A stretch of 8,833 bases of DNA from Candidatus Cloacimonadota bacterium (GTDB taxonomy: Bacteria; Cloacimonadota; Cloacimonadia; Cloacimonadales; WRIO01). The DNA is taken from NCBI GenBank assembly GCA_017998585.1, contig JAGOCT010000052.1, positions 1 to 8,833 of the forward strand. Reading direction: 5' to 3'. Within the stretch, counting starts at the first letter, position 1. Every line of letters begins with the position of its first letter. The position numbers and the translations under genes were made by a program. Of this stretch, positions 1 through 5,867 are shown piece by piece. A model generated the notes under the pieces. The model was given only the letters and a program-made list of their open reading frames with translations, made no database searches and had not been told where the DNA came from.

Positions 1-282
1 CATTTGCGAGATCGTACAAATAGTACCTGTTTTATACAAATCTCCAACGGTAGGATATTTCTCTTTATGTGCATTCTTCTTTTGAGTCACTACAAATATT
101 TTATTATCATAAGAATTTAAAGCCAGTTGTACAGCATCTACAGAGCCTTTACGACCTGCAACGATAGGAAAAATGACAAAAGGAAAAACCATCTGCTCTC
201 TTAGAGGTAATATTGGCAATTCGTATTTATACTCTGATTCACTTTTAATTTCAGTTCCTTTTACTCTAATCTTTGGGCTCAT
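1..282 (-). CDS. lon: Lon protease, N-terminal part (cut by the window edge)
   Basis: This is the first 94 residues of an ATP-dependent serine protease of the Lon family, which degrades misfolded and regulatory proteins in the cytoplasm. I translated it by hand from the ATG at 282. After a short charged leader comes a typical LON substrate-binding (PUA-like) domain start: ELPILPLREQMVFPFVIFPI at about residues 21-40, then a GRKGSVDAV segment, an FVVTQKK strand and a PTVGDLYKTGTICTI segment, matching the family's 'LPLR..VvFP...P..vgR..Si.Ai' and 'p...dly.vGt.a.i' patterns. A GAGG-type Shine-Dalgarno element lies about 4 bases before the ATG. The AAA+ and Ser-Lys protease domains lie beyond the left edge, so catalytic residues cannot be checked. 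The gene starts 16 bases after the radical SAM gene and is probably co-transcribed with it. A lone N-terminal LON-domain protein cannot be excluded from this fragment. Confidence 0.88.
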   Translation of the reverse strand, partial: MSPKIRVKGTEIKSESEYKYELPILPLREQMVFPFVIFPIVAGRKGSVDAVQLALNSYDNKIFVVTQKKNAHKEKYPTVGDLYKTGTICTISQM

Positions 283-298
283 TTATCCTCACTTTATC

Positions 299-1315
299 TT
301 AATCTTTATTTTTTATCTTTAGAGAAACACCTTCTCCACAATTACGACACATCTCAATCTGCTTTCGATCAGTTAAAATCTTTTTTCTCATAGCGTTAAA
401 AGGCTTGCTTTTCCACAAGTGTTTAAAGGAATGATTCTGTATATTGCCTATCTTAAAATCATTATCTTTATCAAAACAACAAACAGCCATTTCCCCATCC
501 CAATTCACTACAGGTTGAGTCCAGATTCTACGACAACGATTTTTAATACCATATTTTAGTTCAAAATTATCCCCTTTAATCTTATAACGTCTATATTTTG
601 GATTTTCAGGCAAAAAATTATAAATATCTTCTTTAGCATAGATTTGAACTGTTTTCAATTGGAGCTGATCAACTTCTAAATCCAGAGCCAACTCTTTAAT
701 CTTTTTTTCTTCGTGTTCATTATGTTTCATCACAATAAACTGCCAGATAATTCTTGGTAAACGACTACCTCTCACTTTTTTCTCAGCAACAATGGCTTTA
801 ACATTCTCAATCACTTTAGATAAATCGCCATTTTTTCTGTAAAGATTGTAGGTTTCCTGACTTGCTCCATCAGCTGATATAATTAAACGGTCTATGCCTG
901 CTTTCAAAATCTCTTTTGCATCTGGCATTCTGTTTGCATTTGTAGAAACCAACAACAACATATTATGCGCTTTAGCAATCTGACACATTTCTATAAAATC
1001 CGGATTTAGAAAGGGTTCACCCTGATTCCACATAATCAGCATAAAGGAATAGGGAGATACTTCTTTGATAATCTTTTTAAATGTATCCAGATTCATATAT
1101 CCCTTTGGTCTCTTTAACTGATCAGTACCAGATGGACAAAGCGGACATTTCAAATTACAGATATTAGTCGGTTCAATCATCAATATTGGAGGATATCCCC
1201 ATACAAAAACTTTTCTAAAAATGATAGACATATAATAAGATAAATAAATGAGGACTATGTTTAATAAACGTTTGAAGCTAATGTATTTAATTATCATTCT
1301 AAAGTATTCCAGCAT
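299..1315 (-). CDS. Radical SAM/SPASM domain protein with hydrophobic N-terminus
   Basis: A 338-residue radical SAM enzyme of unknown substrate. The cluster motif CNLKCPLC (C53, C57, C60) would bind the [4Fe-4S] cluster that cleaves S-adenosylmethionine. NQGEPFLN at about 97-104 is the usual GGEP-type SAM-contact strand. A C-terminal SPASM-like region holds C261, the pair C279/C280, C323 and C326, enough for at least one auxiliary Fe-S cluster. Residues about 17-40 are strongly hydrophobic and may anchor or dock the enzyme at the membrane. The start is supported by an AGGAG element 5 bases before the ATG at 1315. SPASM families modify ribosomal peptides, proteins or small molecules, and others are uncharacterised. 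No precursor peptide gene was found beside it, so a peptide-maturase role is unsupported. It precedes lon by 16 bases and has a candidate promoter of its own. Confidence 0.85.
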   Translation of the reverse strand: MLEYFRMIIKYISFKRLLNIVLIYLSYYMSIIFRKVFVWGYPPILMIEPTNICNLKCPLCPSGTDQLKRPKGYMNLDTFKKIIKEVSPYSFMLIMWNQGEPFLNPDFIEMCQIAKAHNMLLLVSTNANRMPDAKEILKAGIDRLIISADGASQETYNLYRKNGDLSKVIENVKAIVAEKKVRGSRLPRIIWQFIVMKHNEHEEKKIKELALDLEVDQLQLKTVQIYAKEDIYNFLPENPKYRRYKIKGDNFELKYGIKNRCRRIWTQPVVNWDGEMAVCCFDKDNDFKIGNIQNHSFKHLWKSKPFNAMRKKILTDRKQIEMCRNCGEGVSLKIKNKD

Positions 1316-1332
1316 ATTTTCTCCTGAAAGTC

Positions 1333-1360
1333 ATTATTTATGAACAGATTATTCTGTCAA
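1333..1360 (-). promoter_or_regulatory. Candidate promoter for the radical SAM gene and lon
   Basis: On the minus strand a perfect -35 hexamer TTGACA (1360-1355) is followed after 16 bases by AATAAT (1338-1333), five of six matches to the -10 consensus. It lies in the 157-base gap between the transporter gene and the radical SAM gene, the longest gap in the window. The predicted transcription start would fall only 1-2 bases before the Shine-Dalgarno element (1325-1321), so the leader would be unusually short. This lowers my confidence. The rest of the gap (1316-1472) holds no convincing gene or terminator. Confidence 0.42.
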
Positions 1361-1472
1361 GATGAGAGCTTTAAATCACAATATAAAAGTTCTGTTTTCT
1401 CCAGGAAAGAAAAGAGAATGATATGAGAATCAATAAGAAATCCTTTGGAAAAATGAAAACTTAATACTAAGA

Positions 1473-2717
1473 TTAAACCTTTAAAACGACTTTATCCTCT
1501 TTTACAAACTGCAATACGATAAGTCCTGTTATGAAAAATATAATGATGCTTAATATGGCCATTCTCTGGTCCCCAGTTCGATTAGCAATTTCACCGTATA
1601 AAAGAGGACCTATCACCGAAGCTAGGCGACCTGTAACACTATAAAAGCCAAAGAATTCTGTCATTTTATCGGGTGGAGTTAATCGTGAGAAAAAAGCCCT
1701 ACTGTTTGACTGACTCGATCCCATAGCAAATCCTGCAGCCAAGCCGATAAAGTAATACTCCGTTTTTGTCTGACAAAAATATACCCAAAGAACCGTAAAA
1801 ATCCACATAACTAGCGTAATGCTGATACTCTTTTTTGCGCCTATTTTATCAAACAGATATCCAAAAATCAATGCACCGATAAAAGAAGCCGGCTGAGCAA
1901 TAATAAAATAAACAATCATTTCAGAAGCATTCATATTAAAACGAAATGCTCCATAAATGGAAGCAAAACTTATTACCACAGTGATACCATCATTATACAA
2001 CAAATAAGAAATCAGAAACTTAAGCAATTCTTTGTATTTTCTGATATTCAAAACGGTATCCTTTAACCTTAAATAAGCAATTTTTAGATAGGAATGAGTT
2101 CTGTGAACATGCCCTGTTTTATCTTTAACCCACAGCATGGTCGGTAATGCAAAAACAGCATAGAAAACAGCTACAATTAAAAAAGAAATTCGCCAGTTCA
2201 GATAATGATTTAAAGACATTTTAACAACTGGCATTACCAGCAATAAAGAGACAAGACCACCTAAATATCCAATCCCCCATGCAATACCAGAAATCTTTCC
2301 AAGGTTGTCAGGTTCTGATACCATCGGTAAAAAAGCATTATAAAAAACATTCGCACTGTTAAATGCAAAATTAGCAAAGATAAATACAATCATTGAGAAA
2401 AAAATCATACCAGGTTTTGAAAAGAATAAAACACTTGTAAAAGCAACACAGGCATAGGTAAAAATACTCAATAACAACTTTTTAGAATGTGAATAATCTG
2501 CAATTGCACCTAAAACAGGTGCCAGAACTGCTACCATCAACATCGATATGCTGACAGCTCTCCCCCACAATGCGGTACCCAGTTCGCCTTGATTAACAAT
2601 ATGGTTTTTAAAATACATACTGAATAAAACGGTAACCATTACCGTAACAAACGAAGAATCAGCAAAATCATATAAAATCCAGCCAATTGTATTCTTTTTT
2701 AATTCTTTAAGCTTCAT
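1473..2717 (-). CDS. MFS transporter, UMF1/Atg22-like family
   Basis: A polytopic inner-membrane protein of about 414 residues, with roughly twelve hydrophobic segments and a charged central loop near residues 198-230. It carries two MFS 'motif A' loops, GAIADYSHSKK (about 70-80) and GYLFDKIGAKKS (about 286-297), one per half. Family marks for UMF1-type transporters are WILYDFADSSF near the N-terminus and a SQSNSRAFFSRLTPPDKMTEFFGFY-like stretch (about 335-359) before the last helices. Substrate is not predictable; relatives of yeast Atg22 are linked to amino-acid efflux, but bacterial members are mostly unassigned. The start is uncertain: I chose the ATG at 2717. A TTG at 2723 would add two residues, and neither has a clear Shine-Dalgarno site. 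It follows recF by 49 bases and may be read from the same transcript. Confidence 0.85.
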   Translation of the reverse strand: MKLKELKKNTIGWILYDFADSSFVTVMVTVLFSMYFKNHIVNQGELGTALWGRAVSISMLMVAVLAPVLGAIADYSHSKKLLLSIFTYACVAFTSVLFFSKPGMIFFSMIVFIFANFAFNSANVFYNAFLPMVSEPDNLGKISGIAWGIGYLGGLVSLLLVMPVVKMSLNHYLNWRISFLIVAVFYAVFALPTMLWVKDKTGHVHRTHSYLKIAYLRLKDTVLNIRKYKELLKFLISYLLYNDGITVVISFASIYGAFRFNMNASEMIVYFIIAQPASFIGALIFGYLFDKIGAKKSISITLVMWIFTVLWVYFCQTKTEYYFIGLAAGFAMGSSQSNSRAFFSRLTPPDKMTEFFGFYSVTGRLASVIGPLLYGEIANRTGDQRMAILSIIIFFITGLIVLQFVKEDKVVLKV

Positions 2718-2731
2718 ATCCAACTTTTTAC

Positions 2732-2756
2732 TTATTTAAAATGAACATTATTTAAA
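2732..2756. repeat. Short direct repeat in the recF-transporter gap
   Basis: TTATTTAAA occurs at 2732-2740 and again at 2748-2756 (16-base period), inside the 49-base gap between recF and the transporter gene. Both copies contain the self-complementary TTTAAA. It could be a protein-binding site or a weak AT-rich promoter element, but in DNA this AT-rich a chance repeat is quite possible. Confidence 0.2.
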
Positions 2757-2766
2757 TTTGTTTAAT

Positions 2767-3903
2767 TCAATTACATTCAGAAGATTGAGATGATTCATCT
2801 TCTAACACTGAAGTGCTCTCATATTGAACCCCATGTTCAGTTAAAAAATTTTCCAGATTTAACACAGGCAGTTCAAAGTGTTTATAATGATCTATATTTG
2901 GAGTAGCTATAAAAATCTGATGACTCTTTGACAACAAGTCAATCAGATTTCTGGAGCGATGTTGATCTAATTCTGCCAAAGTATCATCAAAAATCAAAAT
3001 TGGATAAGTACTGCTTATCTTTTGAATCATCTGAGCTAATGCAATCTTTAAGGCAATAACGATACTTCTTTTTTGACCTTGTGAGGCATACTTTACGACA
3101 GGTTGTTTATCAATTTTTATTAGCAAATCATCCAAATGTGGACCAATCAGTGTTCTTTGTGTAATCTTTTCCTGATTCTCTATCTTTTTAAGTTCTGACA
3201 GAAAATCTTTCTTAATTTGATTAGTTTTATAACTAAACTGGGTGACATAATCAATATCAATTCGTTCAGAATATCCACTGATATTCTCATAACAGGTTTG
3301 GAATATAGGCGAAAAATCTTTTAAAAACTTCAAACGGTAATCGATAATATCAGAGCCAAGGGTTGCTAGCTGTTCATCCCAGGCTTTCTTTTCAGCAGGA
3401 TGATAATCAGTTTTAAGTAGAGCATTTCTCTGGGTCAGGATATTCTGATACATCTTCATCACTTCAATGTATCCCCAATAAATCTTAAAAATCGAAAGAT
3501 CTAAAAAAGAACGTCTGTTTTTAGGAGTACCAATAATCAGATTAATATCATCTGGAGAAAAATAAATAATCTGTAAATACTGATACAATTCACTAATTCG
3601 CTTCACCCAAACATCATTGATATTGATGTTTTTATAACTTTGATAAGAGATATCAAATGAAATATCATTCTGATTATTATTGAAAACCGATATTATCTTA
3701 AAAAACTTCTCATTAAAACGAATTAGTTCTGAATCACGCGAATTAAGAATAGATCTTCCAAATGCAAAATAAGTGATTGCTTCAAGCAAATTTGTTTTAC
3801 CAATTCCATTTTTTCCAACAATAATGCAGCCTTTTGGATCAAAATCAAATTTTGATTCACTATAGTTTCTGAAGTTCACCAGTTTGATGGATTTTATATG
3901 CAA
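2767..3903 (-). CDS. recF: DNA replication and repair protein RecF
   Basis: RecF is an SMC-like ATPase that helps load RecA at single-strand gaps together with RecO and RecR. I place the start at a TTG (3903), giving 378 residues beginning MHIKSIKLVNFRNYSES, the usual RecF opening. A GGGGA element lies 6 bases before it. An in-frame ATG at 3951 would add 16 residues (MERLSCLSFSFFWGSF) encoded by a terminator hairpin, which is not credible as protein. Motifs in the 378-residue numbering are Walker A GKNGIGKT (30-37), RRSFLD (about 130-135), TLIGPHLDDL (about 251-260), the ABC signature ASQGQKRS (273-280), Walker B ILIFDD (302-307) and the D-loop LAELD (309-313), so all ATPase elements are intact. 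The C-terminus ends in a Ser/Glu-rich tail. It follows dnaN as in many bacteria, but a terminator separates them and gyrB is absent. Confidence 0.95.
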   Translation of the reverse strand: MHIKSIKLVNFRNYSESKFDFDPKGCIIVGKNGIGKTNLLEAITYFAFGRSILNSRDSELIRFNEKFFKIISVFNNNQNDISFDISYQSYKNININDVWVKRISELYQYLQIIYFSPDDINLIIGTPKNRRSFLDLSIFKIYWGYIEVMKMYQNILTQRNALLKTDYHPAEKKAWDEQLATLGSDIIDYRLKFLKDFSPIFQTCYENISGYSERIDIDYVTQFSYKTNQIKKDFLSELKKIENQEKITQRTLIGPHLDDLLIKIDKQPVVKYASQGQKRSIVIALKIALAQMIQKISSTYPILIFDDTLAELDQHRSRNLIDLLSKSHQIFIATPNIDHYKHFELPVLNLENFLTEHGVQYESTSVLEDESSQSSECN

Positions 3904-3909
3904 AAATGA

Positions 3910-3914
3910 TCCCC
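3910..3914 (-). promoter_or_regulatory. Ribosome binding site deciding the recF TTG start
   Basis: GGGGA on the minus strand sits 6 bases before the TTG at 3903, and directly after the T-tract of the dnaN terminator. No comparable site precedes the in-frame ATG at 3951. This supports initiation at TTG. Confidence 0.6.
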
Positions 3915-3949
3915 AAAAAAAAGAAAAGGAGAGACATGAAAGTCTCTCC
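3915..3949 (-). terminator. Rho-independent terminator after dnaN
   Basis: On the minus strand GGAGAGAC (3949-3942), a six-base loop TTTCAT (3941-3936) and GTCTCTCC (3935-3928) form a perfect 8-bp stem with five G-C pairs. It is followed at once by TTTTCTTTTTTTT (3927-3915). The stem begins 8 bases after the dnaN stop codon. The opposite strand has no T-tract beyond the stem, so it acts in one direction. It closes the hup-dnaN transcript. Because recF starts 12 bases beyond the T-tract, recF expression would need readthrough or a promoter inside dnaN. Confidence 0.9.
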
Positions 3950-3957
3950 ATATTAAA

Positions 3958-5079
3958 CTATTCGAGCCTTAAAGGCATAACAACAAAACGAATCATCATG
4001 GACTTATCATCAGAATTATTTAATACCCAAACTGGCTCAGTTGCTTTACCAATTTTAAAGATCACTTCATCTGATTCTATCACATTTAAGAAAGAAAGAA
4101 CAAATTTTGAATTTAAACCAAAAACAATCGGTTCTCCGTCATAAGTAAAATCATCAATCACTTCTTTCGCATTTCCTAATTCACTATTGATCGCTTCCAG
4201 TATAATCTGATTCTGCTTAATATCAAATTTCATGATATTTTTATCATCATTTGTACCTAATAATGCAACTCTTCGAATTGCATCTTTTAAGAAGCTTTTA
4301 TCAATGAGCATCATGTGTTCATGTTCTTTTTTGAAAACAACAGAATAAATAGGATACTTACCTTCATATTTACTGGAAATGATGATAACATTTTCGTAAA
4401 TGAAGACTATTTTTTTGTCTTCATTAATCATCACAATATCTTCAGATGAGCCATTTAAGAATTTTTCCAGGAATGTTAGAGATTTTACTGAAATGACAAA
4501 TTCAAAAGGATCCAATATGTTCATTGGTGTAAAAGTCTTTACTTCAGCAATACGTTTACTATCTGTTGCAGCCATAATCTGCTCTGAAGCGGAAAAACTG
4601 CAGTAAATACCTGAATACATCTGATTAGTAGCATCAGACCCTGTAGCAAAGGCAGTATTTTCAATCATTTTTGATACGACTTTTTTCTCAAGTTTTAACT
4701 CATTATCTCTGCTGTAACTTGGGATAACAGGGAATAGAGAACAATCCATAAAATTAAGATTAAAGCTGGATTTTTCACAGGTTATCTTGAGTTTATCTAC
4801 AATAGTTTCAAAATGAATCATTGATTCAGGTAATGCCTGAACAATATCTGAAAAGCTCTTTGCAGAAATACAGATTGTGCCACTTTCAAGTACATTTGCC
4901 TGAATATCGACAACAACTGTAATATTGAGGTCAGTGGTAACCAGTTTGATAGTATTTAATTCTTCAGAACATTCCAGCATAATACTACCTACAATCTGCA
5001 TAGTAGGTTTTGTTGGAACAATCTGGGTTACATGTTGAACATAATGTACAAAATCTTTTTTATTAATTGTAAATTTCAT
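3958..5079 (-). CDS. dnaN: DNA polymerase III sliding clamp (beta subunit)
   Basis: The 373-residue beta clamp dimerises into a ring around DNA and tethers the replicative polymerase and repair factors. The length fits the family (E. coli 366), covering three clamp folds. Recognisable segments are MKFTINKKDFVHYVQHVTQIVPTK at the start, ATDSKRIAE in the middle domain (family pattern TDghRLA), SKYEGKYPIY (family pattern .lieG.yPdY) and the C-terminal VVMPLRLE, matching the usual VMPMRL ending that forms part of the partner-binding pocket. The ATG at 5079 is preceded by GAGAGG with about 5 bases of spacing. It lies 28 bases after hup and is probably transcribed from the hup promoter. A strong terminator follows the stop codon. 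Unlike the common dnaA-dnaN-recF arrangement, the upstream neighbour is hup. Confidence 0.96.
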   Translation of the reverse strand: MKFTINKKDFVHYVQHVTQIVPTKPTMQIVGSIMLECSEELNTIKLVTTDLNITVVVDIQANVLESGTICISAKSFSDIVQALPESMIHFETIVDKLKITCEKSSFNLNFMDCSLFPVIPSYSRDNELKLEKKVVSKMIENTAFATGSDATNQMYSGIYCSFSASEQIMAATDSKRIAEVKTFTPMNILDPFEFVISVKSLTFLEKFLNGSSEDIVMINEDKKIVFIYENVIIISSKYEGKYPIYSVVFKKEHEHMMLIDKSFLKDAIRRVALLGTNDDKNIMKFDIKQNQIILEAINSELGNAKEVIDDFTYDGEPIVFGLNSKFVLSFLNVIESDEVIFKIGKATEPVWVLNNSDDKSMMIRFVVMPLRLE

Positions 5080-5107
5080 TGTATCCTCTCTATATCGATA
5101 AGTAAAT

Positions 5108-5380
5108 TTATTTGATGAATTCTTTTAGTTTTGAACCTGCCTTAAAAACTGGCACTTTTTTTTCTGGGATATCAATTTCTGATTTTGTCAGAGGATTGTA
5201 GCCTTTTCTTGCTTTTCTGACTGCAACAGAGAACGAACCAAAACCAGTAAAGGTAACGCGTTCATTTTTTTTCAGTGCATCTGTAATACTTTCAAAAATA
5301 ATATTAACAGCCATGTTTGCTTCATTTCTGCTTATTTGCGCTTCTTCTGCAACTTTTTTTACGAGTTCATCTTTAGTCAT
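5108..5380 (-). CDS. hup: HU-family DNA-bending protein
   Basis: A 90-residue nucleoid protein, exactly the family length. HU-type proteins dimerise, bend DNA and compact the chromosome. The sequence begins MTKDELVKKVAEEAQIS, followed by VTFTGFGSFSV (43-53, the family's core strand). The DNA-binding arm is KARKGYNPLTKSEIDIPEKK, with the intercalating proline at P63, and the end is VPVFKAGSKLKEFIK. The usual GRNP of the arm reads GYNP here, a small departure. HU is more likely than IHF because there is a single gene and a generic arm, but this cannot be settled from sequence alone. The ATG at 5380 has the best ribosome site in the window, AGGAGG at 5391-5386 with 5 bases of spacing. Together with the near-consensus promoter upstream, this predicts high expression. 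Confidence 0.95.
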   Translation of the reverse strand: MTKDELVKKVAEEAQISRNEANMAVNIIFESITDALKKNERVTFTGFGSFSVAVRKARKGYNPLTKSEIDIPEKKVPVFKAGSKLKEFIK

Positions 5381-5409
5381 TTTTTCCTCCTACATCTAAT
5401 TTCTATAAT

Positions 5410-5425
5410 GATGATAAAATTCATC
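5410..5425. promoter_or_regulatory. Inverted repeat over the hup -10 box, possible operator
   Basis: GATGA (5410-5414) and TCATC (5421-5425) form a perfect 5-bp inverted repeat around a six-base centre. It overlaps the -10 hexamer of the hup promoter. The position is right for a repressor or autoregulatory site, but the arms are short, so chance is a real alternative. It has no T-tract and is not a terminator for tsaE. Confidence 0.25.
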
Positions 5426-5439
5426 CCTTTTCTTGTCAA
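5411..5439 (-). promoter_or_regulatory. Strong sigma-70-type promoter for hup-dnaN
   Basis: On the minus strand TTGACA (5439-5434, perfect -35) is followed after exactly 17 bases by TATCAT (5416-5411, five of six matches to TATAAT). The predicted start near 5404 gives a leader of about 23 bases with the AGGAGG site well placed. The -35 box begins 7 bases after the tsaE stop codon, so hup-dnaN has its own promoter although the upstream operon may read into it. Confidence 0.75.
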
Positions 5440-5446
5440 TAAAAAT

Positions 5447-5866
5447 CTAGTCTAAATGTTCAACAATTAGACTTCTTGTCATATTTTCCTGATAATCAAA
5501 ATGAAAATGCCATGTTTTTTCAGGAAGAAGCTCAATTGCGATTTCAGGCCATTCAATAAAAACCAATGTACGGTCTAAGTGTTCAAACATCCCTAATTCA
5601 TATACTTCGTCTGCAAACTGTAAGCGGTAAAAATCATAGTGGTTTACCAGAATTTCTCCCTGATACTGATTCAATAGTACATAAGAGGGGCTACTGACTT
5701 CATCCTTTATACCCATTGCTTTACATACATTCTGAACAAAGAAAGTTTTTCCAACCCCTAAATTACCATATAAAGCAATCACGTCGCCTGGTTTAAACAA
5801 TTTGGCATATTGTTTTGCAATACGAATTGCATCTTTTTTATGGATAATCAGGTAATTTTCTTTCAT
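5447..5866 (-). CDS. tsaE: tRNA t6A37 synthesis ATPase TsaE
   Basis: TsaE is the small P-loop ATPase that works with TsaB, TsaC and TsaD to place threonylcarbamoyl on A37 of ANN-decoding tRNAs. The 139 residues carry Walker A GNLGVGKT (34-41), the family segment SSPSYVLLNQY (about 58-68), HYDFYRL (about 76-82) and FIEWPE (about 103-108), which are the diagnostic TsaE motifs. Length fits the family. The ATG at 5866 comes one base after the porX-like stop codon with only a weak AGAAG site, so translation is probably coupled to that gene. Adjacency of tsaE and a PorX-like regulator is a known pattern in Bacteroidota as I recall it. Confidence 0.94.
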   Translation of the reverse strand: MKENYLIIHKKDAIRIAKQYAKLFKPGDVIALYGNLGVGKTFFVQNVCKAMGIKDEVSSPSYVLLNQYQGEILVNHYDFYRLQFADEVYELGMFEHLDRTLVFIEWPEIAIELLPEKTWHFHFDYQENMTRSLIVEHLD

Positions 5867-5867
5867 A

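Noticed and set aside
283..298. TTATCCTCA near lon resembling a DnaA box (one mismatch to TTATCCACA)
   Set aside because: It coincides with the lon ribosome binding site, is single and imperfect, and has no companions.
1363..1466. Tiny frames in the gap before the radical SAM gene, considered as possible precursor peptides
   Set aside because: On the plus strand only 13- and 19-residue frames without good ribosome sites; on the minus strand a TTG-started 20-residue hydrophobic frame. None has a leader/core layout or composition expected of a modified peptide.
1440..1475. Possible terminator after the transporter gene (CTTA-GTAT-TAAG followed by T-rich sequence)
   Set aside because: The stem is only four AT-rich base pairs and the T-run is broken, so it is too weak to call.
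3884..4144. Plus-strand open frame of 86 codons over the recF/dnaN junction
   Set aside because: It lies antisense to two well-identified genes and runs through the terminator; its translation shows no domain-like pattern.
4400..4606. Plus-strand open frame of 68 codons inside dnaN
   Set aside because: Antisense shadow of dnaN with low-complexity Ser/Ile composition.
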